Shown here in pieces: positions 24,739-33,475 of a stretch of 47,481 bases of DNA. The DNA comes from Nitrobacter sp. 62-23 (GTDB lineage Bacteria; Pseudomonadota; Alphaproteobacteria; Rhizobiales; Xanthobacteraceae). Position 1 is the stretch's first letter. The number at the start of each line of letters is the position of its first letter. The notes under the pieces were generated by a model. It saw only the letters and a list, made by a program, of their open reading frames with translations, was not told the DNA's origin and searched no databases. The stretch lies in NCBI RefSeq assembly GCF_001897285.1, contig NZ_MKSM01000083.1, positions 1 to 47,481 on the forward strand, in the 5' to 3' direction. The translations under genes were made by a program, and so were the position numbers.

Positions 24739-25260
24739 TCAGCGAGGCGCAGCGGGGAGCGCCAACCCGCGGTATCCGCGCCTGACAAAATCGTCATGCG
24801 CGTGTTTTTCTTCGACCGTTTGCCGAACGCGCATGTAGCGACGCGCGTACCATTTGGCGTCGACACCCGGCTTGGATGGCAACCTTCCTTCGGCATATCC
24901 GAAATTTTCGAAGTGCTCCGCAGCGCTGGCGATTTTTCCCTCGAGCATCGCCTGTGCAACGTCGGGATAAGTTTCAAGATACCATTCGCTGTCTACGATC
25001 GGTCGCGAGCCAAGGCGCCCCTCAAGATATCCGATCGCTCGAAAGTGCGCCCATCCCGATGGAAACCGACTATTGCTGACAGCATCCGCGATATCAGGGT
25101 AAGTCGTGAGATACCAATCTTCGTCGAAATCCCATGAGGAAATGTATAAATCGAGAAGCCCCACCAGTATTTTCCGAGGGAGTCTGACCTCGTCTGCATC
25201 GGTTTTGAATTGATCAGGCAAATCACCAAAAGCAACCCGGGGATGCGGGATATTCACCAT
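24739..25260 (-). CDS. small protein of three 44-residue WYLxxYPDVA repeats
   Basis: The protein has 173 residues and no signal peptide. Three repeats lie at about 45-86 (DEDWYLTTYPDIADAV...HFRAIGYLEGRLGS), 89-130 (DSEWYLETYPDVAQAM...HFENFGYAEGRLPS) and 134-168 (AKWYARRYMRV...DFVRRGYRGLALP, degenerate). The same module is at the N-terminus of the adjacent GT2. I recall related modules in bacterial glycosyltransferases and type I-secreted proteins, where the function is unknown; protein-protein or glycan contact is a guess. First gene of the six-gene operon that ends near 19127. The start ATG 25260 has GAGGACGAGGA upstream. Confidence 0.75.
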   Translation of the reverse strand: MVNIPHPRVAFGDLPDQFKTDADEVRLPRKILVGLLDLYISSWDFDEDWYLTTYPDIADAVSNSRFPSGWAHFRAIGYLEGRLGSRPIVDSEWYLETYPDVAQAMLEGKIASAAEHFENFGYAEGRLPSKPGVDAKWYARRYMRVRQTVEEKHAHDDFVRRGYRGLALPAAPR

Positions 25261-26713
25261 TCGTCCTCGTCCTCATTAGAATTCCTCAACATGTGCTCCG
25301 CGCCCCCCTCAGGTCCACGGAAGCATATCTCAAGGCAACGACCCTTGATGCGTTTCTCCCCTTTGTCGGCAATGGTGAAATTCGGCATGTCGTTGAACTG
25401 CTGTCATCGATAATTCGCACAAGCTGTTTTTCCGTTCACAAAATACGAGTGCTTTAATTACAATCCGAACCTCGATGCACCATTCATGTAACGACATCTG
25501 CGAGGGGATATCTCGTCTCGACCCTCAGGCGGTGTATCCGCGCTATCTATTGCGCGCCGTATGCGTAAAGCGATTTAGGTCAATCAAGAAGTCGCGCGAC
25601 AGGTTTAGACAATCTTCGGATGTGGACCCGCCCTTGAATCAAATTGCAAAAAGCGGACCTGGCTCCCTTGATGTCGAGTATCCCAGGATGTGTTCCGAGT
25701 TTTCAGAGGCGGGCTCAATCCATTTCATCGTTATCGATTGACGACATCTCGAAGGCCTTGACGCCTGGCATCCGGGTCGCCTTTTCGTCATTGATCTGGT
25801 GCGTCAGCGGCGCAACAGTTCGGATCGTGCCGCTTTTCGATTTACGTGCGCGCGATCCCCCAACGTGGTCGGCACTCATAGCTGGCGAACTCGACTTCGG
25901 TTTCAAGCTGCGCAAGAGCATCCATCAGCAGATCGATGACACAGGGCGCAGTTGAGCAGCCGGACGAGAAAAGGATGGACGGAGCGAAGCGCTCAAAGGC
26001 AAGCGCAGCACGCACACAGATTCTCGCCGAGATCAGGACGAGTGCCTACGCCGCACATGGGATCAAGCTGTTGTCGGGAGAAGCCACAAGTTGCGATAGC
26101 GGCCCCAGGCTTTGACGCACGCAAACTCCTCAAGCTGCCGCAGCCTATAGGCAGCATGGCAGCCTGGAAACGAATTCGGATCCAGCCCCCGAGTCGAACA
26201 GCATCAATTGCGCGCGGGCTGAATGACATCACAGGTATTCGCAGACAAGCAGATGGCGCATAGCAGCGTCGCCAAAATGACGCTAACTCGAATGGTTTCT
26301 TCTCGGATATGCTCTGCTGGCCGGTGTCAGTGTCGCCGGCAAAATGGGGCTGCCGGTCTTACGTACCCGTTGACTGGCAGCCCCGATCAGACCTGCCGTG
26401 CTGTACGCTGAACATCGGATCGGTCCGTTGGGATGTGGTATACGAGCCCGGCGATCGGCTGTGGGGCTATTGAAATATCGCGCTGATATCGGTGTGCTGG
26501 CAGTGATTGGTTTCGCTGGTCCAGGGATAGTCTTTGCCAGGTTGGGTAAGGCTTCAAGGCAGATTCACTGGTGTTGACGTGTTTTCCGTCGTCTCGGGTT
26601 ATTTGATCACTCCGCAGTTCTACCGCTGACATCGGAAACAGCGAATTCTCCATCTTGAGATTTCACGACCGGCGCGACAGCCATATGGGCGTTGTCTAGC
26701 AGCACCGATCCCG
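25261..26713. other. decayed gene-poor DNA
   Basis: About 1.45 kb with no intact gene. The first 200 nt presumably carry the promoter of the 25260 operon; they lack the TGTTAT motif. On minus around 25855-26010 a frame reads CVIDLLMDALAQLETEVEFA followed by SYECRPRWGIART and a stop. It looks like a genuine protein C-terminus whose upstream part is broken by frameshifts; I do not recognise it. Frames at 26223-26653 show no family features. Confidence 0.5.
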
Positions 26714-27010
26714 CTATGCGCCTGCAATCGCGCGCGCCACCATACGGTCATGTTCGATCGGCTTCGCGCGGTTGGCCTTCGATGAGATGCAGGCCGTGAT
26801 GCCTCGGGCCACGAGCGCCTGGCGGAGCCAGTTGGCGTCGTAGCCCTTATCGCGAAGCAACTGCTTCGCGGGCGGCAGCGCATCGGTCATCAAAACCGCG
26901 CTCTTACACTCGCTCATCTGGCCTTCGCTGAACAGCATGACGACAGGGCGGCCTGGACCATCGCACAGGGGCAATTGCTGGAACCGACCCGTGCGGAACC
27001 GCGCAGACTG
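26714..27010 (-). pseudogene. IS5-type transposase remnant (central part)
   Basis: The frame reads CDGPGRPVVMLFSEGQMSEC, then LLRDKGYDANWLRQALVARG, then ITACISSKANRAKPIEHD. This matches the central DDE region of IS5-family transposases (GD(K/R)GYDAD-W and IPSKANRK). The usual N-terminal part is missing; the frame upstream (RFRTGRFQQLPL) is unrelated. The expected C-terminal YRQRHKIENMF segment is replaced after the HD. No terminal inverted repeats are evident, so this is a dead fragment. Confidence 0.75.
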
Positions 27011-27218
27011 ATCAACGTCCGCGCCTGAAAGGCAGATGGAACAAGCAAGGATCCGTAGATGTTGATGAGGTCATGAGATATCATGTTTCAGAAGGGCTGC
27101 GGTGAATAGCTTTCGGCCCGGCGGCAAGGCGAACTGCCTGCTTTCCCTAGCTGTAAAGTGAACGCCCGGTCTCGAACCCCTGCGATGCTGATTGGCAACG
27201 GTGCGTTCGCATGACCAG

Positions 27219-27256
27219 TTCAACACCAGCGTCTACAGCTTCAACACCAGCGTCTA
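27219..27256. repeat. two 17-bp direct repeats, 21-bp period
   Basis: TTCAACACCAGCGTCTA occurs at 27219 and 27240. In the plus frame this reads FNTSVYSFNTSVYGYDDGD, in an open stretch that runs to about 27347 without an evident start. It may be the tail of a broken gene for a small secreted protein, upstream of the cytochrome bd operon. Otherwise 27011-27361 holds only the cydA leader. Confidence 0.4.
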
Positions 27257-27361
27257 TGGCTACGACGATGGCGATCGCTGCGTTTACAGCGGCCATGCAG
27301 CGGCATCGACGGAGCGTTATTTAACGAGGAGAGACGGGGCTTTGTAAAGGGAGGAGCGGCA

Positions 27362-28777
27362 ATGTTGCCTGAGATTCTCGACCCCGTAACTCTCTCGCGC
27401 GCGCAATTCGCCTTCACGGTATCGATCCACTTCATTTTCCCGGCTTTCTCGATTGGACTCGCAAGCTATTTGATGGTGCTCGAGGGGCTGTGGCTCGCGA
27501 CGGGTCGGGATGTCTACGCCCATCTCTTTCGCTACTGGCTGAAGATCTTCGCAGTGGTGTTCGGCATGGGCGTCGTTTCCGGTATCGTCATGTCTTACCA
27601 GTTCGGAACAAACTGGTCGGTGTTTTCGAACAGGGCCGGGCCGATCATCGGGCCGTTGATGGCCTATGAGGTTCTGACGGCATTCTTTCTCGAAGCCGGC
27701 TTTCTGGGCGTGATGTTGTTTGGCATGACGAAGGTCGGGAAAGGCCTGCATTTCTTCGCGACCTGCATGGTGGCGCTCGGAACACTCATCTCGGCGACAT
27801 GGATCATCGCGGTCAATAGCTGGATGCAGACGCCGGCGGGCTTCGCGATCAACGACAAGGGGCAATTTGTTCCGGCCGGATCGTGGCTGCCGATCATTTT
27901 TACGGCAAGCTTTCCCTACCGCCTCGTCCACACGGTGATCGCAGCCTATCTCACGACCGCTCTTGTCGTCGGCGGCGTCGGTGCCTGGCACTTGCTCCGG
28001 GACCGGACAAATCCAGGCGCGCGCAAGATGTTTTCGATGGCGATGTGGATGGTGGCCATCGTCACCCCGATTCAAATTCTGGCGGGGGACGCGCACGGGC
28101 TGAACACTTTGGAGCACCAGCCAGCGAAGGTGCTTGCAATGGAAGGCGATTTTGAGCCGAGCCCCAATGGAGCGCCGCTTGTCCTGTTCGGCCTGCCGAG
28201 CAATGAGGCGGCGCGCGTGCGCTACGCGTGGTCGGTGCCGCATATCGGTTCGTTGATCCTCAAGCATGATCCTTACGCGCCGCTTCAGGGGCTCAAGGAC
28301 TTCCCGCAAGATCAATGGCCTCCGGTGGCAATCGTTTTCTGGTCATTCCGGATCATGGTCGGACTGGCGATTGCGATGTTCGGTCTTGGCCTCTGGAGTC
28401 TGCTTGCTCGCCTCCGGGGAAGGCTTTTCGACTGGCCCTGGCTGCACCGCGCCGCGATACTGATGGGACCAGCCGGCTTTGTTGCAGTGATCGCAGGCTG
28501 GGTCACGACGGAAGTCGGCCGCCAGCCTTTCACGATCTACGGCCTGATGCGCACCGCCGACTCTCATTCACCCATCGCGGCACCGGCGGTGGCGGCCTCG
28601 CTGATTGCCTTTATCCTGGTCTATTTCGCCGTCTTCGGCGCAGGCACCTACTACCTTCTGCGGTTGATGTCGAAGCCACCCGGACCCGGAGAGGAAGAAC
28701 CGGCTCGTATGCCGCTGCGCGCTACGGGGATCACGCCAGCAGCAGGCGTTATCTCAGACCCCATGGTGTCGGAGTAA
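27362..28777 (+). CDS. cydA: cytochrome bd-type ubiquinol oxidase subunit I (CIO type)
   Basis: Quinol-oxidising, haem-bearing subunit of a bd oxidase in the inner membrane; 471 residues with about nine transmembrane helices. By position against E. coli CydA, the haem ligands are His23 (VSIHFIFPAFS), His190 (PYRLVHTVIAAYL) and Met332 (FRIMVGLAIAM), and Glu103 and Glu111 lie in AYEVLTAFFLEAGF. The short Q-loop keeps Lys256 and Glu261 (HQPAKVLAMEGDFE). The GRQPF motif has Phe where E. coli has Trp. The short length and DUF2474 partner point to the cyanide-insensitive CioAB subgroup. GGGAGGAG 5 nt before the ATG is a strong ribosome binding site. Starts the operon cydA-cydB-DUF2474. Confidence 0.95.
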   Translation: MLPEILDPVTLSRAQFAFTVSIHFIFPAFSIGLASYLMVLEGLWLATGRDVYAHLFRYWLKIFAVVFGMGVVSGIVMSYQFGTNWSVFSNRAGPIIGPLMAYEVLTAFFLEAGFLGVMLFGMTKVGKGLHFFATCMVALGTLISATWIIAVNSWMQTPAGFAINDKGQFVPAGSWLPIIFTASFPYRLVHTVIAAYLTTALVVGGVGAWHLLRDRTNPGARKMFSMAMWMVAIVTPIQILAGDAHGLNTLEHQPAKVLAMEGDFEPSPNGAPLVLFGLPSNEAARVRYAWSVPHIGSLILKHDPYAPLQGLKDFPQDQWPPVAIVFWSFRIMVGLAIAMFGLGLWSLLARLRGRLFDWPWLHRAAILMGPAGFVAVIAGWVTTEVGRQPFTIYGLMRTADSHSPIAAPAVAASLIAFILVYFAVFGAGTYYLLRLMSKPPGPGEEEPARMPLRATGITPAAGVISDPMVSE

Positions 28778-28782
28778 ACACG

Positions 28783-29787
28783 ATGGGCAGCATCGATCTT
28801 ACTCTCATATGGGCCGGCATCATCGGGTTCGCGGTCATGGCTTATGTCGTGTTGGATGGTTTCGACCTCGGTATCGGCATTTTGTTCCCGACCTTGGCGG
28901 TCGGGGATGAACGCGACCAGGCGATGAACTCGATCGCACCGGTCTGGGACGGCAACGAAACCTGGCTTGTCATGGGCGGAGGTGGGCTCCTTGCGGTCTT
29001 TCCACTGGCATATGCAATCATTTTGCCGGCAACGTATCCGCTCATCATCGCGATGCTGCTCGGGCTTATCTTCCGTGGCGTCGCCTTTGAATTCCGTTGG
29101 CGTCATCCACGTCATCGACCACTCTGGGATTTTGCCTTTTCGCTCGGTTCTCTGGTTGCGGCTTTTGCACAAGGCGTCACGCTCGGCGCGATCCTGCAAG
29201 GAATCCCCGTCGAGAATGGCGCGTATGCGGGAGGCTGGCTCAACTGGCTAAGCCCGTTCAGCATGCTGACAGGCGTGGCCGTGGTGATCGGCTATGCATT
29301 GCTCGGCGCGACCTGGCTCATCTGGAAAACGGAGGGAACGAACCAGAGCCACGCCCGGCGCGCAGCGTTTTGGCTCGGCATCGGAACACTCGTCGCGCTT
29401 GCCGCGGTCAGCGCGGCCACGCCATTTCTGAGCTATGACTACTGGCGACGATGGTTCGCCATGCCCGGCGTGCTGCTCACCGCGCAGGTCCCGCTGCTCG
29501 TTGTGATCTGCGCGGCGACGTTCTTCTGGAGCCTGCGCGCCAGGTCTGAACGACTGCCCTTTCTGATAGCGCTGGCTCTATTCCTTTTGAGTTTCGTCGG
29601 GCTTGGCATCAGCGTCTATCCGTATGCGGTCCCGCGCGCGGTGACGATCTGGGATGCGGCTGCACCACCCCAGAGCCAGTTTTTCCTGTTGGTTGGAACG
29701 CTCATCATCATCCCGCTCATACTTGCCTACACGAGTTGGGCATACTGGGTGTTCCGAGGCAAAGCCGGTCGAACGGGCTATCATTGA
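28783..29787 (+). CDS. cydB: cytochrome bd-type ubiquinol oxidase subunit II
   Basis: The protein has 334 residues and about eight membrane helices. Family motifs are IWAGIIGFAVMAYVVLDGFD, LGIGILFP, APVWDGNETWLVMGGGGLLA, ATYPLIIAMLLGLIFRGVAFEFR and ISVYPYAVP. The DGFDLG and WDGNETW blocks are diagnostic of CydB/CioB. The frame is open far upstream inside cydA, but ATG 28783, 5 nt after the cydA stop, gives the normal N-terminus (MGSIDLTLIWAG). Its stop overlaps the next start. Confidence 0.95.
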   Translation: MGSIDLTLIWAGIIGFAVMAYVVLDGFDLGIGILFPTLAVGDERDQAMNSIAPVWDGNETWLVMGGGGLLAVFPLAYAIILPATYPLIIAMLLGLIFRGVAFEFRWRHPRHRPLWDFAFSLGSLVAAFAQGVTLGAILQGIPVENGAYAGGWLNWLSPFSMLTGVAVVIGYALLGATWLIWKTEGTNQSHARRAAFWLGIGTLVALAAVSAATPFLSYDYWRRWFAMPGVLLTAQVPLLVVICAATFFWSLRARSERLPFLIALALFLLSFVGLGISVYPYAVPRAVTIWDAAAPPQSQFFLLVGTLIIIPLILAYTSWAYWVFRGKAGRTGYH

Positions 29788-29903
29788 TGAAAACAGCCTC
29801 ACCGCTTTGGAAGCGACTCGTCTGGATGGGCGTAATCTGGATCGCGAGCGTCGCCGCGCTCGGCGTCGTTACCGCGGTGATCCGGTTGTTTCTGAAAGGC
29901 TGA
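29787..29903 (+). CDS. DUF2474-type small membrane subunit of the bd oxidase
   Basis: Very short gene: 38 residues, MKTASPLWKRLVWMGVIWIA then SVAALGVVTAVIRLFLKG. Its ATG overlaps the cydB stop (TGATG). One transmembrane helix (about 12-34) follows a PLWKRL(V)WM N-terminal motif, which matches my memory of DUF2474 peptides that accompany cioAB. They are probably the counterpart of CydX in E. coli, which stabilises the haem sites. The role here is inferred from position and motif. Confidence 0.8.
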   Translation: MKTASPLWKRLVWMGVIWIASVAALGVVTAVIRLFLKG

Positions 29904-29977
29904 CTTGCGGCCGGCTCTTTGATCGTTTCAGGCGGGAAGCATAGCTGCGCATTCAAATTCCAATTGACGAGGCCGGC

Positions 29978-30112
29978 ATGTCCGACAACACGAAGGCGGT
30001 CGTTGACCGAACGCTGCTGAAGACATGCGCCGTCAGCAGACAAAAAGGTGAATCCGTACACTTTGAACAACACGCCCTCATGAAAGCGGATGTGCCAAAC
30101 GAGCTTGGGTGA
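29978..30112 (+). CDS. possible 44-residue ORF (weak)
   Basis: The ATG at 29978 with GAGG 8 nt before it opens a frame starting MSDNTKAVVDRTLLKTCAVS and ending MKADVPNELG. It is hydrophilic, with no recognised motif. It lies between the bd operon and a convergent VOC gene. It could be chance; otherwise 29904-30204 shows nothing else. Confidence 0.2.
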   Translation: MSDNTKAVVDRTLLKTCAVSRQKGESVHFEQHALMKADVPNELG

Positions 30113-30204
30113 ACGGGGTCTCTGCACACCGGTGCGCCGCGGGTGGATATTCCGGCGCGTTACGCGCCCGAATCCAATCTTGCTTCACTGTCAACTTGGG
30201 ACTG

Positions 30205-30684
30205 TCAGCCTCGCCGAGCCTTCTTGATCGCCGCGACGTCGATCTTCTTCATGGTCATCATCGCGCTGAACGCGCGTTTCGCTTCGTCGCCGCCGGCAGC
30301 CATCGCTTCGGTCAGCACGCGCGGCGTAATCTGCCAGCAGATGCCCCATTTGTCCCTACACCAGCCGCACGCGCTTTCTTGACCGCCATTGCCGACGATG
30401 GCGTTCCAGTAGCGGTCAGTTTCTTCTTGATCATCAGTGGCGATCTGGAATGAGAAGGCCTCGCTGTGTTTGAACGCGGGACCGCCATTGAGACCGAGAC
30501 AGGGTATGCCGGCGACCATGAATTCGACCGTCAGCACATCGCCCGCCTTGCCGGACGGGTAGTCGCCTGGGGCATGGTGAACGGCGCTCACCGAACTGTC
30601 AGGAAAGGTCTCGGCGTAGAAGCGGGCCGCAGCCTCGGCGTCCTTGTCGTACCACAGGCAGATAGTGTTCTTGGCAATTGCCAT
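30205..30684 (-). CDS. VOC-fold (PhnB/glyoxalase-like) protein
   Basis: The protein has 159 residues. AKNTICLWYDKDAEAAARFY, VLTVEFMVAGIPCLGLNGGP and FKHSEAFSFQIATDDQEETD, with the tail CGWCRDKWGICWQITPRVLT, place it in the 3-demethylubiquinone-methyltransferase-like / PhnB branch of the VOC superfamily. These are small cytoplasmic metalloprotein-fold proteins whose reactions are mostly unknown. The ATG at 30684 has GGAAGGA 5-6 nt upstream, so the open frame reaching 30786 is not all coding. It stands alone, convergent with the bd operon. Confidence 0.88.
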   Translation of the reverse strand: MAIAKNTICLWYDKDAEAAARFYAETFPDSSVSAVHHAPGDYPSGKAGDVLTVEFMVAGIPCLGLNGGPAFKHSEAFSFQIATDDQEETDRYWNAIVGNGGQESACGWCRDKWGICWQITPRVLTEAMAAGGDEAKRAFSAMMTMKKIDVAAIKKARRG

Positions 30685-30809
30685 CGCTTGTCCTTCCGCC
30701 CTGGAAGTTAATTCCGACCCAGTTTTTTTCGCACGTGGGGAGCCTCGATCATCTGTCCACTTTAGGTCAAACCGACGGCGCCTCAAATACTACTCAAGAG
30801 TGACTTTCC

Positions 30810-30990
30810 CGATCAGATCTCGCCAATGCAGTCGCAGAGCACGCTCGCAACCGGATCGAGCGATTCATTAGCCAGATCAAGCGCGGCCCCTCGGGCACCA
30901 AGTTTACGACAGGCGCGGCGCCAATTATGCCTCGGCGATGGCCGTATGAATTAATGATATCCACGCCCCAAACAGACAGGAGTCCATCAT
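30810..30990 (+). pseudogene. IS5-type transposase C-terminal remnant
   Basis: The plus frame reads AEHARNRIERFISQIKR, the conserved NRIERF block near the end of many IS5-family transposases. After a frameshift, RRGANYASAMAV follows in another frame, matching the TRYD(K/R)xxxNYxxxxxLA tail. A stop interrupts it at about 30945. There is no N-terminal part and no ends, so it is a dead fragment. It lies in opposite orientation to the remnant at 26714, and the bd operon and VOC gene lie between them. Confidence 0.7.
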
Positions 30991-31217
30991 CGCAGGAATG
31001 GACTGCCACCGTCCGGTGGCAGTCTGGATCGAACGATGTCTCCGGCCTCGGCCTCCCAAAACGGGGATATCCCGAACGTCAGCCGGAGACTTTTGGCATT
31101 TCAAGCGCCTCCAACCATGAAAGGGGGTGCACGGAGGCGAAAGCTGAATGCACAAAACCCGCCATTGGCGGGGCCTTTCGCTAATCTTTTGGAGATTTCA
31201 GAAAATATCAGACCGGC

Positions 31218-31292
31218 TGGCTGGGGCGGGAGGGATCGAACCTCCGAATGGGGGAATCAAAATCCCCTGCCTTACCGCTTGGCTACGCCCCA
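31218..31292 (-). tRNA. tRNA-Gln (anticodon UUG)
   Basis: Read on minus: acceptor TGGGGCG pairs with CGCCCCA; D-arm GCC AAGCGGTAA GGC; anticodon stem GGGGA/TCCCC around loop TTTTGAT, so the anticodon is TTG; T-arm GGAGG-TTCGATC-CCTCC; discriminator G and an encoded CCA (31218-31220). Total length is 75 nt including CCA. All stems pair fully, so it looks functional. An intact tRNA beside IS debris is a possible integration target, but I see no attachment-site duplication nearby. Confidence 0.95.
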
Positions 31293-31559
31293 ATGGCCCG
31301 GAACGCGCGGAGCGCAGTTCTTGCGGAGTCCTCCGGCCCCGACGGTCTATAGACAGTATCCTGTTTTTTCAACCGGCCGAAGACGCCCGAAGGCGGTTTG
31401 GCACGCTTCAAACTTCTTCGGAAAGCCGCCCGGTTGAAACCGGCCTGAGGGCCCAAAGCCGGATCACTCCCAGTTCCGCGGGATGTGGGCTCATCACCCA
31501 TAGTATATGTAGTATGACGGAGAGCTCGCCCCTGTCGGCCATTGCTCGCGAGGCACGCC

Positions 31560-33344
31560 ATGACCTATCGCGCACCGATCAACGACATGCTACTCGCTCT
31601 CAATTACGGTGCCGGGCTAAAGGCCGCGGTCGAAGCCGGCCATTACGGCGACTACGATCCCGAAATCACCGCTGCGGTGCTTGAGGAAGCCAGCCGGTTC
31701 GCGAGCGAGGTGCTGGAGCCGCTCGACCGCATCGGCGACCAGCATGGCGCCAAACTGGAAGATGGCCACGTGACGACCGCGCCCGGCTGGCCTGATGCCT
31801 ACCGGCGCTGGACGGCCGCGGGCTGGAACGCCGTCTCAGGGCCGGAGAATTTTGGCGGACAAGGGTTGCCGCTCGCGATCAACGCCGCCTGCACCGAAAT
31901 CTGGAGCGCGGCGAATGTCGCGTTCGGTCTGTGTCCGCTGCTGACGCTCAGCGCGATCGAGGCGCTCGCCGTACACGGCAGCGATAACCTGAAAAACATC
32001 TATCTCGCAAAACTGGTATCCGGCGAATGGACCGGTACGATGCAACTGACCGAGCCGCAGGCGGGCTCGGACGTCGGCAGCCTGCGCAGCCGGGCCGAAC
32101 GGGCCGCCGACGGCAGCTATCGCATCTCCGGCACCAAAATCTTCATCACCTATGGCGACCATGACATGACCGAGAACATCGTGCATTTCGTGCTCGCGCG
32201 CCTGCCCGAAGCGCCGGCGGGCACCAAAGGGATTTCCCTTTTTCTCATCCCGAAATTTCTCGTCAACGCTGACGGCTCGCTCGGGGCGCGCAATGACATC
32301 CACGCCAGCGGCATCGAGCACAAGCTCGGGATTCATGCCTCGCCGACCTGCACCATGACCATGGGCGACGACGGCGGCGCCGTCGCCTTCCTTGTCGGCG
32401 AGGAAAATCGCGGCATGCAATGCATGTTCACGATGATGAACCAGGCCCGGCTCGGCGTCGGGCTCGAAGGCGTCGGCATCGCCGAGCGCGCCTATCAACG
32501 CGCGCTGGCTTACGCGCAGGAGCGCAAGCAGGGCCGCGCGGTGGGCAACTCCGGCGACGGCATGGACGCCATCATCGTGCATCCCGACGTCAAGCGAATG
32601 CTGATGCAGATGCGCGCGCGCACCGCCGTCGCCCGCACGATCTGCTACGCCACCGCCGTTGCGCTGGATGTGGCGGCGCGTGCGCGCGATCCTGACCTGC
32701 GCACGGCCGCCGCCGCCCGCGGCGCGCTGCTGACGCCGGTGGCAAAGGCGTTCTCGACCGACATCGGCAACGAGGTCGCCTCCCTCGGCATTCAGGTTCA
32801 CGGCGGCATGGGCTTCATCGAGGAGACTGGCGCGGCGCAGCATTATCGGGACGCCCGCATCACTTCGATCTACGAAGGCACCAACGGTATCCAGTCGATC
32901 GATCTGGTGACGCGAAAGCTCGGCGCCGACCGCGGCGCAGCGGTGTTCGCGCTGCTCGACGAACTGTCGCAGACCGTCCAGCGCGTGGAGGCTTCGAACG
33001 ATCCCGCGTTCGGCACCACCGGCATGAGACTGCGCGACGCGGTCGGGTCTCTCGAACGCGCCAGCAAGTGGCTGCTGCAGCGGCTGGCATCGTCGCCGAA
33101 TGATGCGCTCGCCGGCGCGACACCCTATCTGCGGCTGTTCGGATCGACGCTCGGCGGTTGCAAGCTCGCCGAAGAAGCCCTCGCGGCGCATGACGCCGGC
33201 GAGGAATTCGGCGACGCCAGCCGCTACGTCACGCTGGCGCGCTTCTTCGCCGAGACCGTCGCGGTGCAGGCTCCGGCGCTGGAGCGCACGGTGATCGATG
33301 GCGCCGATACCGTGAACGGCGCCGATTCGGTGTTGCTCTCCTAG
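31560..33344 (+). CDS. acyl-CoA dehydrogenase (DmdC-like long form)
   Basis: FAD-dependent alpha,beta-dehydrogenation of an acyl-CoA; 594 residues from ATG 31560 (MTYRAPINDMLLALNY), longer than the 380-residue core family. Core motifs are GTMQLTEPQAGSDVGSLR (flavin/substrate loop), KIFITYGDHDM, IHASPTCTMTMGDD and GGMGFIEETGAAQHYRDAR. Then EGTNGIQSIDLVTRKL leads into the extra C-terminal domain of the DmdC / AcdA-like subgroup, which includes methylmercaptopropionyl-CoA dehydrogenases. Substrate is therefore uncertain. An ATG at 31542 would add six residues and is less likely. The enoyl-CoA hydratase gene follows on the same strand, as in beta-oxidation units. Confidence 0.92.
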   Translation: MTYRAPINDMLLALNYGAGLKAAVEAGHYGDYDPEITAAVLEEASRFASEVLEPLDRIGDQHGAKLEDGHVTTAPGWPDAYRRWTAAGWNAVSGPENFGGQGLPLAINAACTEIWSAANVAFGLCPLLTLSAIEALAVHGSDNLKNIYLAKLVSGEWTGTMQLTEPQAGSDVGSLRSRAERAADGSYRISGTKIFITYGDHDMTENIVHFVLARLPEAPAGTKGISLFLIPKFLVNADGSLGARNDIHASGIEHKLGIHASPTCTMTMGDDGGAVAFLVGEENRGMQCMFTMMNQARLGVGLEGVGIAERAYQRALAYAQERKQGRAVGNSGDGMDAIIVHPDVKRMLMQMRARTAVARTICYATAVALDVAARARDPDLRTAAAARGALLTPVAKAFSTDIGNEVASLGIQVHGGMGFIEETGAAQHYRDARITSIYEGTNGIQSIDLVTRKLGADRGAAVFALLDELSQTVQRVEASNDPAFGTTGMRLRDAVGSLERASKWLLQRLASSPNDALAGATPYLRLFGSTLGGCKLAEEALAAHDAGEEFGDASRYVTLARFFAETVAVQAPALERTVIDGADTVNGADSVLLS

Positions 33345-33390
33345 AGTCATTCCGCTTCTGATAGAGTTCGAAGCGGGGTTCTGATTTTGA

Positions 33391-33445
33391 TTTGACGCGT
33401 TTTCTTCACGCGAACCGGTATCCACTTCGCTCGAAAACGCTATAG
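33391..33445. repeat. intergenic palindromic repeat, ACGCGTTTTC type
   Basis: TTTGACGCGTTTTCTTCACG to CGCTCGAAAACGCTATAG. GCGTTTTC near the left and GAAAACGC near the right are inverse complements. The reverse complement recurs, interrupted, at 14524-14601. I recall this as a frequent intergenic element of Bradyrhizobiaceae. It sits in the acyl-CoA dehydrogenase/enoyl-CoA hydratase spacer and may act as an attenuating hairpin. Confidence 0.6.
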
Positions 33446-33475
33446 ATCGCGCGACACGGGACAACGAAACACATC

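Noticed and set aside
24739-25260. Treating the WYLxxYPDVA protein as another glycosyltransferase
   Set aside because: It lacks any GT-A or GT-B catalytic motif; it consists only of the repeats.
28315-28782. Upstream extension of cydB reaching into cydA
   Set aside because: The residues before MGSIDLTLIWAG do not resemble CydB and the frame overlaps cydA coding; ATG 28783 fits the operon.
31218-31292. tRNA-Gln as an integration site with a genomic island
   Set aside because: No integrase gene or duplicated 3' tRNA end is visible in the window.
31836-33464. A 542-codon minus frame opposite the acyl-CoA dehydrogenase
   Set aside because: Antisense shadow; the plus strand has all flavoprotein motifs.
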